Source of the DNA: JAKAGZ01 sp963748105
GTDB taxonomy: Bacteria; Bacteroidota; Ignavibacteria; Ignavibacteriales; Ignavibacteriaceae
NCBI GenBank assembly: GCA_963748105.1
Contig: CAVVHP010000010.1
Location: 1-64,000, forward strand
Direction of reading: 5' to 3'
DNA: 64,000 nucleotides
The notes below the pieces were generated by a model. That model had not been told where the DNA came from. It did not search any database and saw nothing but the letters and a program-made list of their open reading frames with translations. The translations under genes and the position numbers were made by a program. Below, one piece after another: positions 51,501 to 63,000 of this stretch; the stretch's first letter is position 1, and each line of letters starts with the position of its first letter.

Positions 51501-54500
51501 CGGCCCAACATACGGATCAAGACCAAGCATAAAACTTCTGGAAGGTCCGTTGTCCGGGTTACTGCCAAACCCCCAGAAATTATTAAATCCTGATTTGCGG
51601 GATCGGAGTCCGCTTTTAGAGATAGTATTTTCGCTTGAAAAATTGAAAGTGATATTTTCATAATCGAAAAATATTGATTTTGCAAATGTTTCAAGGTACA
51701 AGAGACCTTTCTTTATTGGTGATATTTGTGGACCTTCATCAGTTGTATCTTTTACTTCCTCAATATTTTTATTAACGAGACTATTTTTATCTTTTTCATC
51801 CTTCCGGCCTTTTAAAATATTGTTTAAATCAATTTCTTCATTTCCTGTAATAATTCTCGTCCTTCCTGTTCTTGAATGCTTAACCGGCTGCACATTACTT
51901 GTCTCGGTTTTGTCCTTTTCATCTGTTGATTTAGAATTTTCAAAAAGAGGGGCTGTCAATGCTTTCCATCTCAAAGTAAGCCCTAAGGTAGCCCTGTTAC
52001 TAATACCTGCACTTCTTCCAAGTTCCTGTTGCCTGAAATCGAAACCCCACTGATATGTTGATGAATACCCTGCTGTTATTGTAAAATATTTATTAATATC
52101 CCAAAAACTTGGAAGCCTTGGAACTGATCTGAAATCGATAGACTGTTGATACCTAAAATCCTGACCAAATGTTTTTCCTGAGAAAATATCTCCCCAAATT
52201 GCGCTTTCCGGCCTTTGTTCCCCGTACTTATCAACTTCAAGGTTAGCAAGTGATGAATTAATGGCAAGATTATAATTACTGGTAATATTAAAGAATCCGT
52301 TATCGCTTAATTTCCAGTTAAAATTTAAAGTTCTTGTTGTTGTAAAATCACGTGAAATTATTGCCTGAGCTTCTGAATTATCCTGCGGCCTTGGAATATT
52401 AGTGTTCCTTGTTCTGGTAGCTACGATATTCCAGGAAATATTTTGAGGTAAATAATAAATTCTTGCATCCTTATAATCAGACAGTAATGAAAACAATGAA
52501 CCAACAACAGGAATATCCGCAGGCTTAAAATAATATTCCTCGCCAAGGTTCAGACCGTAATTCATTGTTGCATTCCAGACCCAACTTTTATTTGATTGCA
52601 CGGTTGGACTTTGGCTATAGGTTTTATTATAGGCAAATCCCAGCGTCAGAGAATTAAAAGTATCGTCTAACCACCAATGATTCCCGGGTATTTTAATTTT
52701 AACATTGGACGCTGACCAGGAATCAGAAATATTTAAGGATTTAGATTCTTCAATTAATTGCGCACCAGTTTTACCTGTTTTCCCATTGGCAATTTTACTA
52801 TCCAGCTGCTGAGCAGCCTGCGAAACTAATACATCTGTACCCGGCAAATATAAGGGCTTACCAAGTGTTTCCGTGTGAGAATAATTTAATTTTAGATTAC
52901 TACCGGACAGCCTTATCGGCAGTAGTTTAAGAACATCCAGTGTTGTTGAAATGGACCAGTTCCTGGTTTCAACTCTAGACCCAAATCTGTCTGAAAGCTG
53001 ATGGAAGTACGGACTTCTCCCGGTAATATTAAAATTAACATTTGCTAAATCCGCCAATTTCATTGAAGAAGCCATACTATATGCCCAACCAGGATGATTA
53101 TCAGCCCCGATCACTCGCAATTCATTCAACCATATTTCACCTGAAACATCACCCGGTGAAACTGCATTTCCCTTATTATATATTCCAACCAGGACAAATC
53201 TAACTGATGTTAAAGTTGGGTTACCTCTTAAAGAATAGTATGCATAGGGCTTTCCGGGAACCGGTACTTTCACAATAGCATTTATTGAATCCCTAGCTTC
53301 TTTGATGGCAGTCAATTCACTAAATTTAATTTCCATATCATTTAGTGTATTATTCCACGTCCATCCCGGCCTCACCGGCTGACGATATTCATAGAAATTA
53401 TTAGTATCGGTTCCAAATCTTATATAAACTTCTGAATTATAATCGTTAAGATCACTGGATGAAACAGAATTTGCTCCTGTAATTTCATCACCGTGAACAA
53501 ATAATTTCATTTCCGAATAATTAAAGACATCAAGCGGACGACCAAAATATCTAACTGCTTCCCTGCTTTCACCAACAGGCAATTTGTTTACTATTAAATC
53601 AAGTGATTGTTCGTTGCTTAAAACATTTTCATCAGGTCTGGTTTTATCTTGCAACTGGTAAACTCCCGGGAGGGCTTGTATAACTTTGATTATCTTCAAT
53701 GTTTATTACAGAAACAGACATTGTAGTATCCTGTGGTAAAACTTTCTGCCACTGGTTACCAACCAGATTAAACTCGGCAAGTCTTAACCAGGTTTGCTGA
53801 GTTTCACCTGTTGTAAATATTCTAATTGATTCAACATTTGAAAAACTCGGGCTTCCAATTGACTGTGTCGTATCTTTTAATGGTATCCTGTACTGGAACC
53901 AACCGTTTCCACCGCCCTTTGCAATTGCAAATTTATTTGTAGCGAGATTTGTATCAATAGGCACTTCATATCTAAAAAAACTATTGACTTTATCCAGGTT
54001 ACCATTTCTATTAAGATCTTCTGTGTCAGGAATTCGACCACGGTCGGTTAATACTGCATTACCTTCTGTACCATTAATATTATAGTAATCGAACAAACTA
54101 AGTACAGATGAGCTAGATGATCTCAAAGCAAAATTATCACCACTCGGATCGCTGCTCCTGCCATTAGTCGGTGGTCCATTATCTAAATTAGGATTTTGTG
54201 CCGGATCACCTTCCTGTGAATCTGTTAATCCATCAATACCTGTATCTTCTCCCTGCTCCAGTACGTCATTAAAATTCTTATCTTCAGTATCCAGCACATT
54301 GTTTGGTATAACGTCTTCACTAATTCTTCCAAGATCAATATAAATTTTTGCATCACTTGGAGCATTCCTTGAAAACATCCAGAATTCAATATATTCAATA
54401 TTTTCCTCAACAAGATTATTGGCGGTGGAAGAGAGTAGTGTCATCATTCCACCCCAGTTCTTTGTAGGATCCTGCAAAGTAGGATAATAATTATACGTAC

Positions 54501-57306
54501 CCGGTGTATCCGGTATATATACGAAATCAAGAACCGGGACCTGTTGATCTGAACGTGCAACCTGTTTCCTGTCGCCCCATATATCATGAACACTAACCTG
54601 TGGAGGTTGAAATGTGAACCAGAAAGATTTTGCTTTATAGTTAATCAATTCTCTAGGTGTTAAATTAAGATGATTTAACATTTCCACAGGTGGACTCAAA
54701 TCCTTCCAGGCAGTATAATTAACCCCAATCGGAATAATTCTTTTTGATCCTTCAAAATCATCTACATAAGCAACACTTTCGCCATTATCAGTAGGAATTG
54801 TACTCTTTTTTGTATTTGGATCAGGTTTCATATAAGCATATTCACCTGATAAAGAAATGGTGGACATCTCTTTGGTAGAGATTATATTATCCAGTAATTT
54901 CGTAACAAATGGAAGATCACTGCTGGTTGAAAAATCTACGCCATAAATTGTGTTGCTTAAAGGTTCTTCACCTATTCTAACTTTATCACTCAGAGTCTGC
55001 TGGTTAAGATTAAGAACAGAAAATCCAAGTTTTGTTTTATCGGAGATATCTAAAACACCCCTTGCTCCAAGAAGAGTCTTAGAAGCTAATTGAAAAAGAT
55101 CATTTTGTTCGAAAGTAATTTTCAAATCAGCACCAGGAACCAATGCCGCATCATTTCTTATTGTCACCTGTCCTATAGTATAATCAACAAGGTAATCTGA
55201 GCCTTCTTTTAACAGCGCACCGTTTAGGTAAACTCTAACAGAATTTTCAACAACATTAAAACCAAGCTGGTAAACAGAACTTGCCTCGCCAGAATATTTA
55301 CCTACGAGTTCCCACTTATCTTTTATAGTATTTTGCCGCGCAAATGTTTTGGTTGTATCATATACTGACTGAAATTTTAAAGAATCCGGAAGTTTTGAAC
55401 TAAAATCATTTCCAAAAGGCTGAAGCATAGGGAAAATAATTTCTCCGGTGGACGGCAGTATTGTTATCCCCGGGCGGTAATCAAAAATATCATCGGGTGT
55501 AGGGTTGTTGGACTGATCCACATTATCTAATCCGAATGCATTCAATAATTTTACTGTCCCATTTGAAGTAGGCAATTCTATTACAGGATCCTGTCCTTCT
55601 TTTTCATACTTAATATTAAATTCAAATCCCTCTTTTTTAATATTTCTTCCGCCAACAGGATAAATATTTTTCAGCAGTAATTTCCATGCTTCAGTCATCT
55701 GAGGCTGAAGGTTCGCAGGTTTCACTAATTTCAGAACTAGTTTACCCGTTGTATCGTTATTTGTAGTATTAAGAAATTCACCATAATAATCATCGTCATT
55801 TAGATCTGAAGGATTATTTTGAACCTGGTAAGACACAGCAATAATATCCTGATCCTGCATCTGGGTCTTAAATGTAATAAAACCAGTTTCAGGGTGTAAT
55901 TCATAGTCAACTCCGGGCTGCAAAAGTATAAAACGACCAGTTTCACTTTGCCCCGGGATAGGATTTATTTCACTTCTATAAGTTGGATCAATATCATCAT
56001 ATGATTGCCCTGTTTTAAGCGGCGGAAGATTTATAAAAGCATTTGCCTGCCTTTCTTTTGATTTATCCCTAACCGTCGTATTTACAGAGCGCCAAACTTC
56101 AATCTGAACTATTCTTTTTGTTTCATCAATAATTGGAGTGGGACTACCGTAATATTTATAAAATAAATTAAGACTTGGAATTTCACTGGCATAAGTCGTA
56201 TCAACAAAGTAATGATTTATTGAATAGTCATAAGCTCTTAAAGAAAAATCAGAAGAAGTTGAACCGCTGTTAATTGAAACTTCTTTAACCTCACCTTTCT
56301 TTTGACTTGCAAGTGTAGTTAAGGTAAAAGGTCCTAATTTAAATTGTGCTTTTAGTCCAAACAATGCCTCACTTCCACCCACAAGCGGTGAAGTTTGGAG
56401 GGATACGTTTCCCGCTTCCACACTTTGAATTATTTCGTCTTCATAACCGGTGTATTTTATTTTAAGTTGATTTTCATACTGGAAAGTTCTTTCTGTATTC
56501 CAGTCCGCTTTAATATTTAACTTATCCCCTATAGTTCCGTCTACGTTAACCTGCACGGTCTGTCTGAAATCAGGTTCATTTTTTGTATTTCCCAGAAATG
56601 AGGCGGTTAGTCCTTCTGTCGTTTCATTTCTCCAGGCTCCATGAATATCTACTGCACCTCCAATCTTCAAACTTATTTTTGGTTCACCAAAAATACTTAG
56701 GACCCCAACACTGGGCAGCGGAATTTCAAAATCGGTAATATCTTTAATTAATTGACCTAATTCTTTTTTGCTGGATTTTAATTCATATTCACTTGTAGTT
56801 TGGTTCCAATCTTCTTTTTCATTTGCTGCCATTTGCAAATCGATATATTCATCCAGTGGAATTCTTAAAATTGTTTTATATGGTACTCCACTTACTTCTT
56901 CCCTTATTAAAACAAACTTGCCTGTAGAATCTATTTCAACTTTTCTGGAAATAGTTCCGGGTGTAGGCTGCACATAAAACCCAGGTACATATTTTTTCCC
57001 TAATGTAACAACCGGCAATGGATGTCTTACATAGTGAAAATTTTGTATCCTTGCGGTGGAATCTTTTGCGTAAGCAGCAACTCTTATAGAATCTTCATTA
57101 ATTGGTGAGATCGATTTTTTAGCTGAGGAATCGGAGAAAACTTTTACTGAATCCATTTTCAAAATTTTCCTGGTGGAATCCGGGTTATCCGTATTGCCTC
57201 TGTTAAAATATATTTGGGGCCTGTTTTGATCAGTTGGATTTGGTTCTAATTTATAATTGGATGTATCATTGCCTTGAACTGAAGGAAGACCGGATTCAAG
57301 TGTCAT
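51490..57306 (-). CDS. sprA: SprA/Sov outer-membrane translocon, truncated and frameshifted
   Basis: The very large beta-barrel that forms the translocon of the type IX secretion system and is needed for gliding in Bacteroidota and relatives. About 1,940 codons are present; the family is about 2,300-2,500, and the C-terminal part is missing at the right junction. Recognisable elements include IFGEPKISLKIGGAVDIHG, GNTKNEPDFRQTVQVNVDGTIGDKLNIKADWNTE, LVGGSEALFGLKAQFKLGP, VAYVDDFEGSKRIIP, YIEFWMF and FNFNWKLSDNG-type barrel strands. One frame change near 53,668 (an extra G in a GGG run) separates two long frames. The annotated ATG at 57,306 is probably internal: upstream in-frame codons encode a signal-like VFAILFFLAINLGF segment back to about 57,455. 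Confidence 0.88.
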
Positions 57307-57662
57307 ACAGGCAGGAATCCAGATTTCAGCATTTACTTTTGAAGACGCGGGAGAATCAAACCCTAAGTTTATTGCTAAGAAGAACAGAATAGCAAAAACT
57401 GCAGTGGTAGTGAAGATCTCTTTTAACCAATTTATGCTTTTTCGATTAATAGAAGAACCTTAAAAGAAATTTTGTAAATTCAAAAAAAGTAAAAATTCGC
57501 TTAAAAGACCTCCAGATTTTTGAACTAAAAAATTAGATAAATTACTCTTAATTTTCAATGAATTATTGACATATTTCATTTGTGGTTCAAAGATATAAAG
57601 TTTTAAATTGAATAAGTCTAATTATTTATCGCAAATTACGTTTTTATCATTCATTCGCCGGT
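57307..57662. other. Likely SprA signal-peptide region and intergenic space
   Basis: On the minus strand the sprA frame stays open from 57,306 back to about 57,455, encoding a Lys/Arg-containing start and a hydrophobic core (FTTTAVFAILFFLAINLGF). No ATG is in frame, so the true start may be hidden by an indel. From about 57,456 to 57,662 there is AT-rich sequence with no gene that I can support. Confidence 0.5.
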
Positions 57663-58169
57663 TCAGGCTTTTGTAAGCCTGATTATCAGTTCCTTAAATT
57701 GTGGGTACTGCTTAAGTAGCTCTTCCCTGTCCCCAAGTTCAAAATCTTCAAAATCAAATCCGGGCGATACCGTGCAACCAACAAGCACAAAGGAAGATTT
57801 ATCACTTAATTCAGCTCCCAACCAGCAGCTTTTAGGAAGTACTGTTTGAAGCAACTCGCCATGTTCAAGATCATTTCCTAAAATTCTTTCTTCAATATTT
57901 CCGTTATCATCAATTATATAAATTTTAACAGAACAACCATCATAAAAATGCCAGATTTCATCAGATTGCAAACGATGAAAAGTGGAGACATCCCTCCCTG
58001 AAAGCAAGAAATATATTGATGTTGAGAATACCCGGCTTCCGGAATATCTCCCCGGAAGTACGTCGGCTTCGAAAATTTCTCCAGCCCTGTAAATTTCATT
58101 GTAATACCCGCCTTCCGGATGCTTGTTCATCATTAATTTATCAATATAGTATTTGGCTTTTTCGTTCAT
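57663..58169 (-). CDS. Cupin domain protein of the DUF985 family
   Basis: A 168-residue single-domain cupin matching the DUF985 (PF06172) pattern: PEGGYYNEIYRA, STSIYFLLSGRDVSTFHRLQSDEIWHFYDG (cupin motif 1), and QTVLPKSCWLGAEL then FVLVGCTVSPGFDFEDFELGDREEL at the C-terminus. Biochemical function is not established; related proteins may be sugar or metal-dependent isomerases. ATG at 58,169, uninterrupted. It is upstream of sprA on the same strand with a gap of about 200 bases. Confidence 0.88.
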   Translation of the reverse strand: MNEKAKYYIDKLMMNKHPEGGYYNEIYRAGEIFEADVLPGRYSGSRVFSTSIYFLLSGRDVSTFHRLQSDEIWHFYDGCSVKIYIIDDNGNIEERILGNDLEHGELLQTVLPKSCWLGAELSDKSSFVLVGCTVSPGFDFEDFELGDREELLKQYPQFKELIIRLTKA

Positions 58170-58577
58170 TGTAGTTTTACCTAATAGAATACAATCTAGT
58201 TTAGTTCCTTTTAATATCCAATTTGCAAATAATTGAAAATAAAGCTAATACCAAATCCCATAATTCACAAGTTTAGCAAAAATTCACTCTAATAACTACT
58301 TAATAATTATTTACAATTCATCACAATTAGTTCCAAAACCAAAAAAATTAGTTTCTTTTCAGCTTTTATTTTATTAAAATAGACATGTGAAAAATAGAGG
58401 TTATTAAAGGGGATTAGTAACTTTGCTAAAATATGAATATACTTTATTGATAGCATCAATTCATAGTAATCCATTCAGGCATCAACATACCAATTGAATA
58501 TCTTTTAATAGTGGTAACAGCTGATCCGTTCTTTAATATCCTGGTTTTAGTCAAAATATAAATTTATGGAGGCAGTA
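58170..58577. promoter_or_regulatory. Divergent AT-rich intergenic region upstream of citrate synthase
   Basis: 408 bases between the cupin (-) and citrate synthase (+) genes with no open frame of note. It must hold two promoters. A strong ribosome-binding site, GGAGG at 58,568-58,572, sits six bases before ATG 58,578. No palindrome or riboswitch was recognised. Confidence 0.5.
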
Positions 58578-59906
58578 ATGTCCATATTAAAAGAAAAATT
58601 ACAAAGCAAAATTGAGGGCTGGCGCCCGAGAACATCGCGTCTGATAAAAGAATACGGCGATGTAAAAATCAGCGATGTAACAATAGGTCAGGCAATTGGA
58701 GGAGCAAGAGGTGTTAAATGTCTAACAACAGATATTTCATATCTCGACCCAATGGAAGGAATCAGGTTCAGAGGATATACAATTCCCGAAGTTCTCGAAA
58801 AACTTCCAAAGGTTAGCGGCCAAGATATGCCTTATGTTGAAGGCTTTTTCTATCTTCTTTTAACCGGTGATATACCTACAGAAAAAGAAGCAATGGAAGT
58901 AGCCGAAGAATTTAAGAAGAGACAGCACGTTCCTGATTACGTTTTTGATATCATTCGTGCAATGCCAATCGACAGTCATCCAATGGTAATGTTTTCAACT
59001 GCAATTTTGGCAATGGAAAAAGAATCAGTCTTCGTTGAAAAATATAACGAAGGAATGAGCAAGATGGATTATTGGGATCCTACGTATGAAGATGGTCTGA
59101 ATCTACTTGCTAAACTACCAAGGATTGCCTCCTTTATTTACAGACTAAAATATAAAGACAATGATATTATAAAAGGAAATCCTGACCTTGATATGGGCGG
59201 TAACTTTGCTCATATGATGGGAATTGATAAACCTTATGATGACGTTGCAAGATTATATTTTATTTTGCACAGTGACCACGAAAGTGGTAACGTTAGTGCC
59301 CATACCGGACACCTGGTAGCTTCTGCTTTATCTGATATGTATTACTCAATCTCTGCAATGATTAATGGACTTGCCGGCCCTCTTCATGGTCTCGCTAACC
59401 AGGAAGTATTAAGATGGATACAGGGAGTTATGGACCAGATGGGCGGAAAAATTCCAACCGAGGAAGAAATGAGAAAATTCGTTTGGGATACTTTAAATTC
59501 CGGACAGGTAATTCCGGGATTCGGACACGCTGTATTGAGAAAAACAGATCCTCGTTACCAGGCACAGCGTGATTTCTGTCTAAAGCACTTACCAGATGAC
59601 CCAATATTCAAATATGTTGATGTACTTTACAAAGTAACTCCTCCAATCCTTGAGAAACAAGGAAAAGCTAAAAATCCATGGCCAAACGTTGATGCACAAT
59701 CTGGTGTAATTCAGTGGTACTATGGACTAAAAGAATATGATTTCTATACTGTTCTGTTCGGTATAGGAAGAGCTCTTGGAGTAGTTGCAAATATTATATG
59801 GGATCGTGCTTTAGGTTATCCAATCGAAAGACCAAAATCACTGACCACAGCAATGCTTGAAGATTTCGCAAAAATAACAGAAAAAGAATTACAGGAAACC
59901 AAGTAA
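58578..59906 (+). CDS. gltA: Citrate synthase, eukaryotic type
   Basis: Condenses acetyl-CoA and oxaloacetate to citrate at the head of the TCA cycle. The 442-residue protein is uninterrupted and shows the catalytic residues in family context: His in GPLHGLANQEVL, His in GFGHAVLRKTDPRY, Asp in NVDAQSGVIQWYYG. The N-terminal GGARGVKCLTTDISYLDP and IRFRGYTIPEVLEKLP are characteristic of the mitochondrial-like lineage seen in several AT-rich bacterial phyla. ATG 58,578 is preferred to the in-frame ATG 58,566 because the latter overlaps the GGAGG site. A terminator follows. Confidence 0.95.
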   Translation: MSILKEKLQSKIEGWRPRTSRLIKEYGDVKISDVTIGQAIGGARGVKCLTTDISYLDPMEGIRFRGYTIPEVLEKLPKVSGQDMPYVEGFFYLLLTGDIPTEKEAMEVAEEFKKRQHVPDYVFDIIRAMPIDSHPMVMFSTAILAMEKESVFVEKYNEGMSKMDYWDPTYEDGLNLLAKLPRIASFIYRLKYKDNDIIKGNPDLDMGGNFAHMMGIDKPYDDVARLYFILHSDHESGNVSAHTGHLVASALSDMYYSISAMINGLAGPLHGLANQEVLRWIQGVMDQMGGKIPTEEEMRKFVWDTLNSGQVIPGFGHAVLRKTDPRYQAQRDFCLKHLPDDPIFKYVDVLYKVTPPILEKQGKAKNPWPNVDAQSGVIQWYYGLKEYDFYTVLFGIGRALGVVANIIWDRALGYPIERPKSLTTAMLEDFAKITEKELQETK

Positions 59907-59936
59907 CTCTTTCTGTATGCGTTATACTTTAATTTC

Positions 59937-59966
59937 GGGGCTAAATTATTTTAGCCCCTTTTTTTT
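59937..59966 (+). terminator. Rho-independent terminator after citrate synthase
   Basis: GGGGCTAAA-TTAT-TTTAGCCCC forms a 9-bp stem with a 4-base loop at 59,937-59,958, followed by eight T residues (59,959-59,966). It starts 30 bases after the citrate synthase stop. Confidence 0.92.
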
Positions 59967-60045
59967 ACCAGTCCAATCTTTTTTAATTTGTTTTACTATT
60001 TTAGAGAAGTAATTAGTAATGATACTCTAATCATTGGATATTATA

Positions 60046-63000
60046 ATGAATGATTCAAAACCGGTTGACAACCTCCAGCCCGAAATTCAAAAATTAAAGG
60101 AACAGTTTTTTGCAGGAAAAGGTGCGCTCGAAAAAACTGAACTTGAGCCCCTTTTGATTTCATTTGAAGAAAAACTGAATGAAATTTATTCTGGAAATTT
60201 ATTCTTAAAAGATAATTCCTTGATTAAAATCTGGGCTGAAATTTTTAGTTCAATTTTGCCTTCCCAAATGGGCCCAGATTTAATGGGGAAAATCGATACG
60301 GAAATATTATATAATTTTGGGAAACATCTTCTCGAACATTTAACAAAATCCAGCCAACCAATTGATTATTCCCTGATAGAACTAACACACGAATACTTAA
60401 ATTTATTCCGCCTCACTGAATATCTTAGAAGAATTTATGAGCAAAAGAGATGGGAAAAGTTAATTTACGATCTTGTACTTGGTAGTAACTTTAACATCCA
60501 TTCATTATTTCAACAGAGAGTTAATAACTACAGCGACAAAACTTTGTTTTCACTTCTTAACAGAACCGTTGAAACAGAGCATACCTGGACTGATATTCAT
60601 GAGAGGACAAAAGTATTCGCAAAATCTTTTTTGAAATTATTTAAAAGAAATTAATGCTGAAAAGGAAAGTATTGCTTTCCTGATGGAAAATGAATTATCT
60701 ATGGCTGTGCTGGACCTGGCCTGTCTAACCAACGGAATTGTAAATATTATGATTCCCGCTAATTCTGTTCCACAGCACCTGGTTTACATTTTGAACCAAA
60801 CAGAAGCACCCATAATAATTGTATCGGATGAAAAGCAGCTTTATAAAATCAGAACGATTAAAGATGAATTAAAATTCCTGAAGAAGATTATTTTGAGGCA
60901 CGGCAATAGCAGCGAAAGCCTGATTATCCCATTTGATAAATTTATTAAACTATCAGAATCGGAACCTGATTCAATACTGGATGAAAGACTTGCTGACAAT
61001 AAGATAGAAAACCTAGCCAGCATTATGTATACTTCCGGGACTACCGGCGATCCTAAAGGAATCATGTTCTCTCAAACTAATATAGTTTACAAAAGATTTT
61101 GTAGAGCACTCGCTATTCCTGAAATTGGCGACAAAGATAAATTTTTAGCATACCTCCCTCTTTACCACACATTTGGCAGGTGGTTTGAAATGACAGGCAC
61201 AATATTCTGGGGTGCAACTTATGTTTTTATGGAAAATCCTTCTATTGAAACTATGATTTCAAATATGCAGACAGTAAAGCCTTCAATTTTTATAAGTATT
61301 CCTAAAAAGTGGGTTCAACTGTATGAGTATGTTTCCAGTAATGTTGATATAGAAATTGATGAAGAAGAAATAATTCAGCAAAAGGTTAACGATTTAACAG
61401 GTGGAAAATTAAAATGGGGTTTATCTGCAGCAGGATATTTATCACCTGATATTTTTCAGTTCTTTCAAAAATATGGCGTTGAGTTAATGAGCGGGTTTGG
61501 AATGACTGAAGCAACCGGCGGCATAACAATGACTCCCCCTCATAATTATATTCCTGATTCACTCGGCAGAGCTCTTCCGGGAATTGAAATTAAACTTGCG
61601 AAAGATGGCGAGATATTAATTCGTGGCCCGTATGTAATGATTGGTTATTTCGGAGAAAAAGAAGAAGATACCTTTTTACCAGGCCACTGGTTGCCTACCG
61701 GTGATATAATGCAGATGGACGAAAATGATTTCATAAAGATCATAGACAGAAAAAAAGAGATCTATAAAAATATAAAGGGCGAAACTATTGCCCCGCAGAA
61801 AATTGAAAATTATTTCAGAGATTTTGATACTGTAAAACAAGTTTTCCTTGCCGGTGATCACAGGCCATTTAATACAGTATTGATTTATCCAAATTTTGAG
61901 GATGAAAATTCACTGCTTAGAAATATGAATGGACAGGAAATGCATGAATATTTTTCCTCTGCTATTGTAACGGTAAATAAATTTCTTGCTCCTTACGAAA
62001 GAATTGTTGACTTCAAAATTATCGGAAGGCCCTTTAGTGATAACAAAGGCGAGCTGACTCCGAAAGGCACATACAAAAGAAGATCTATTGAAAAAAACTT
62101 CGCAGAAGAAATTGAATCGATGTATGTAAAGGATCATACCAGCATAATTGCTGCAGGAACCGAGATACGGATTCCGAACTGGTTTCTGAGAGAAAAGGGA
62201 TGTTTGAGTGGTGATATTGTTGCGTTGAAAAATGGTATATCAATTCCCAAGCTTCAGTTAAATCTAAAAATTGAAATGTCCGACAAGGAAGAAAATGTTT
62301 ATAGAATCGGCGATTTTAATTATATAATAGCTACATCATTTATCGACCTTCAGCAGGTTTTTATTACTCCACTTTACTGGGTTGGTAATAAAGGATTATT
62401 TGAATTTACAGGAGACTCTATTTTCCAGTGGTTCAGACAGAATAAAAGTGATGGTAGAATTCTTTTCCATTCCAAAGCTTCCGTAATTGTTGCCGATAAT
62501 AAGACTAAGGAAACAGTAAAAGATTTCTTTTCTTCCGGTGAACAGTCTCTACATGGTCTTCATCTTGCAGTGTTATTAATTGAATCCGAAGAACAGGAGG
62601 ACGCATATTTTGGTTTACAATTTATAAGGACGATACTTGAAGACGAGTCACAACCACATTACCATTCTGCATTAAGTTTATTACAGCGGCCCGGATTAAC
62701 AGGTTCTCTTGAAATCAGGCGTGAGCTATTTAAAATTGGGATAAAAATATTTCAAGAAGAAAACCTTACAGGGTTTCTTGAATTATATCTAAAATTCAAT
62801 TTTGATCTTCTTGACAACACAATAATTAATTTAATAGTTGAAATCTCCAGGGGAGATCAAAATCTGAGCGCAATTGAACGTGTTCTAAAAAGCTCTATCG
62901 AATTTCATAGCATCTACAATGAGATTGAAAATACACCAATCCCCTCACTTTTTAATTTACTCGGCCAATATGGAATTCAACATCCGAATAGTTATAAGCG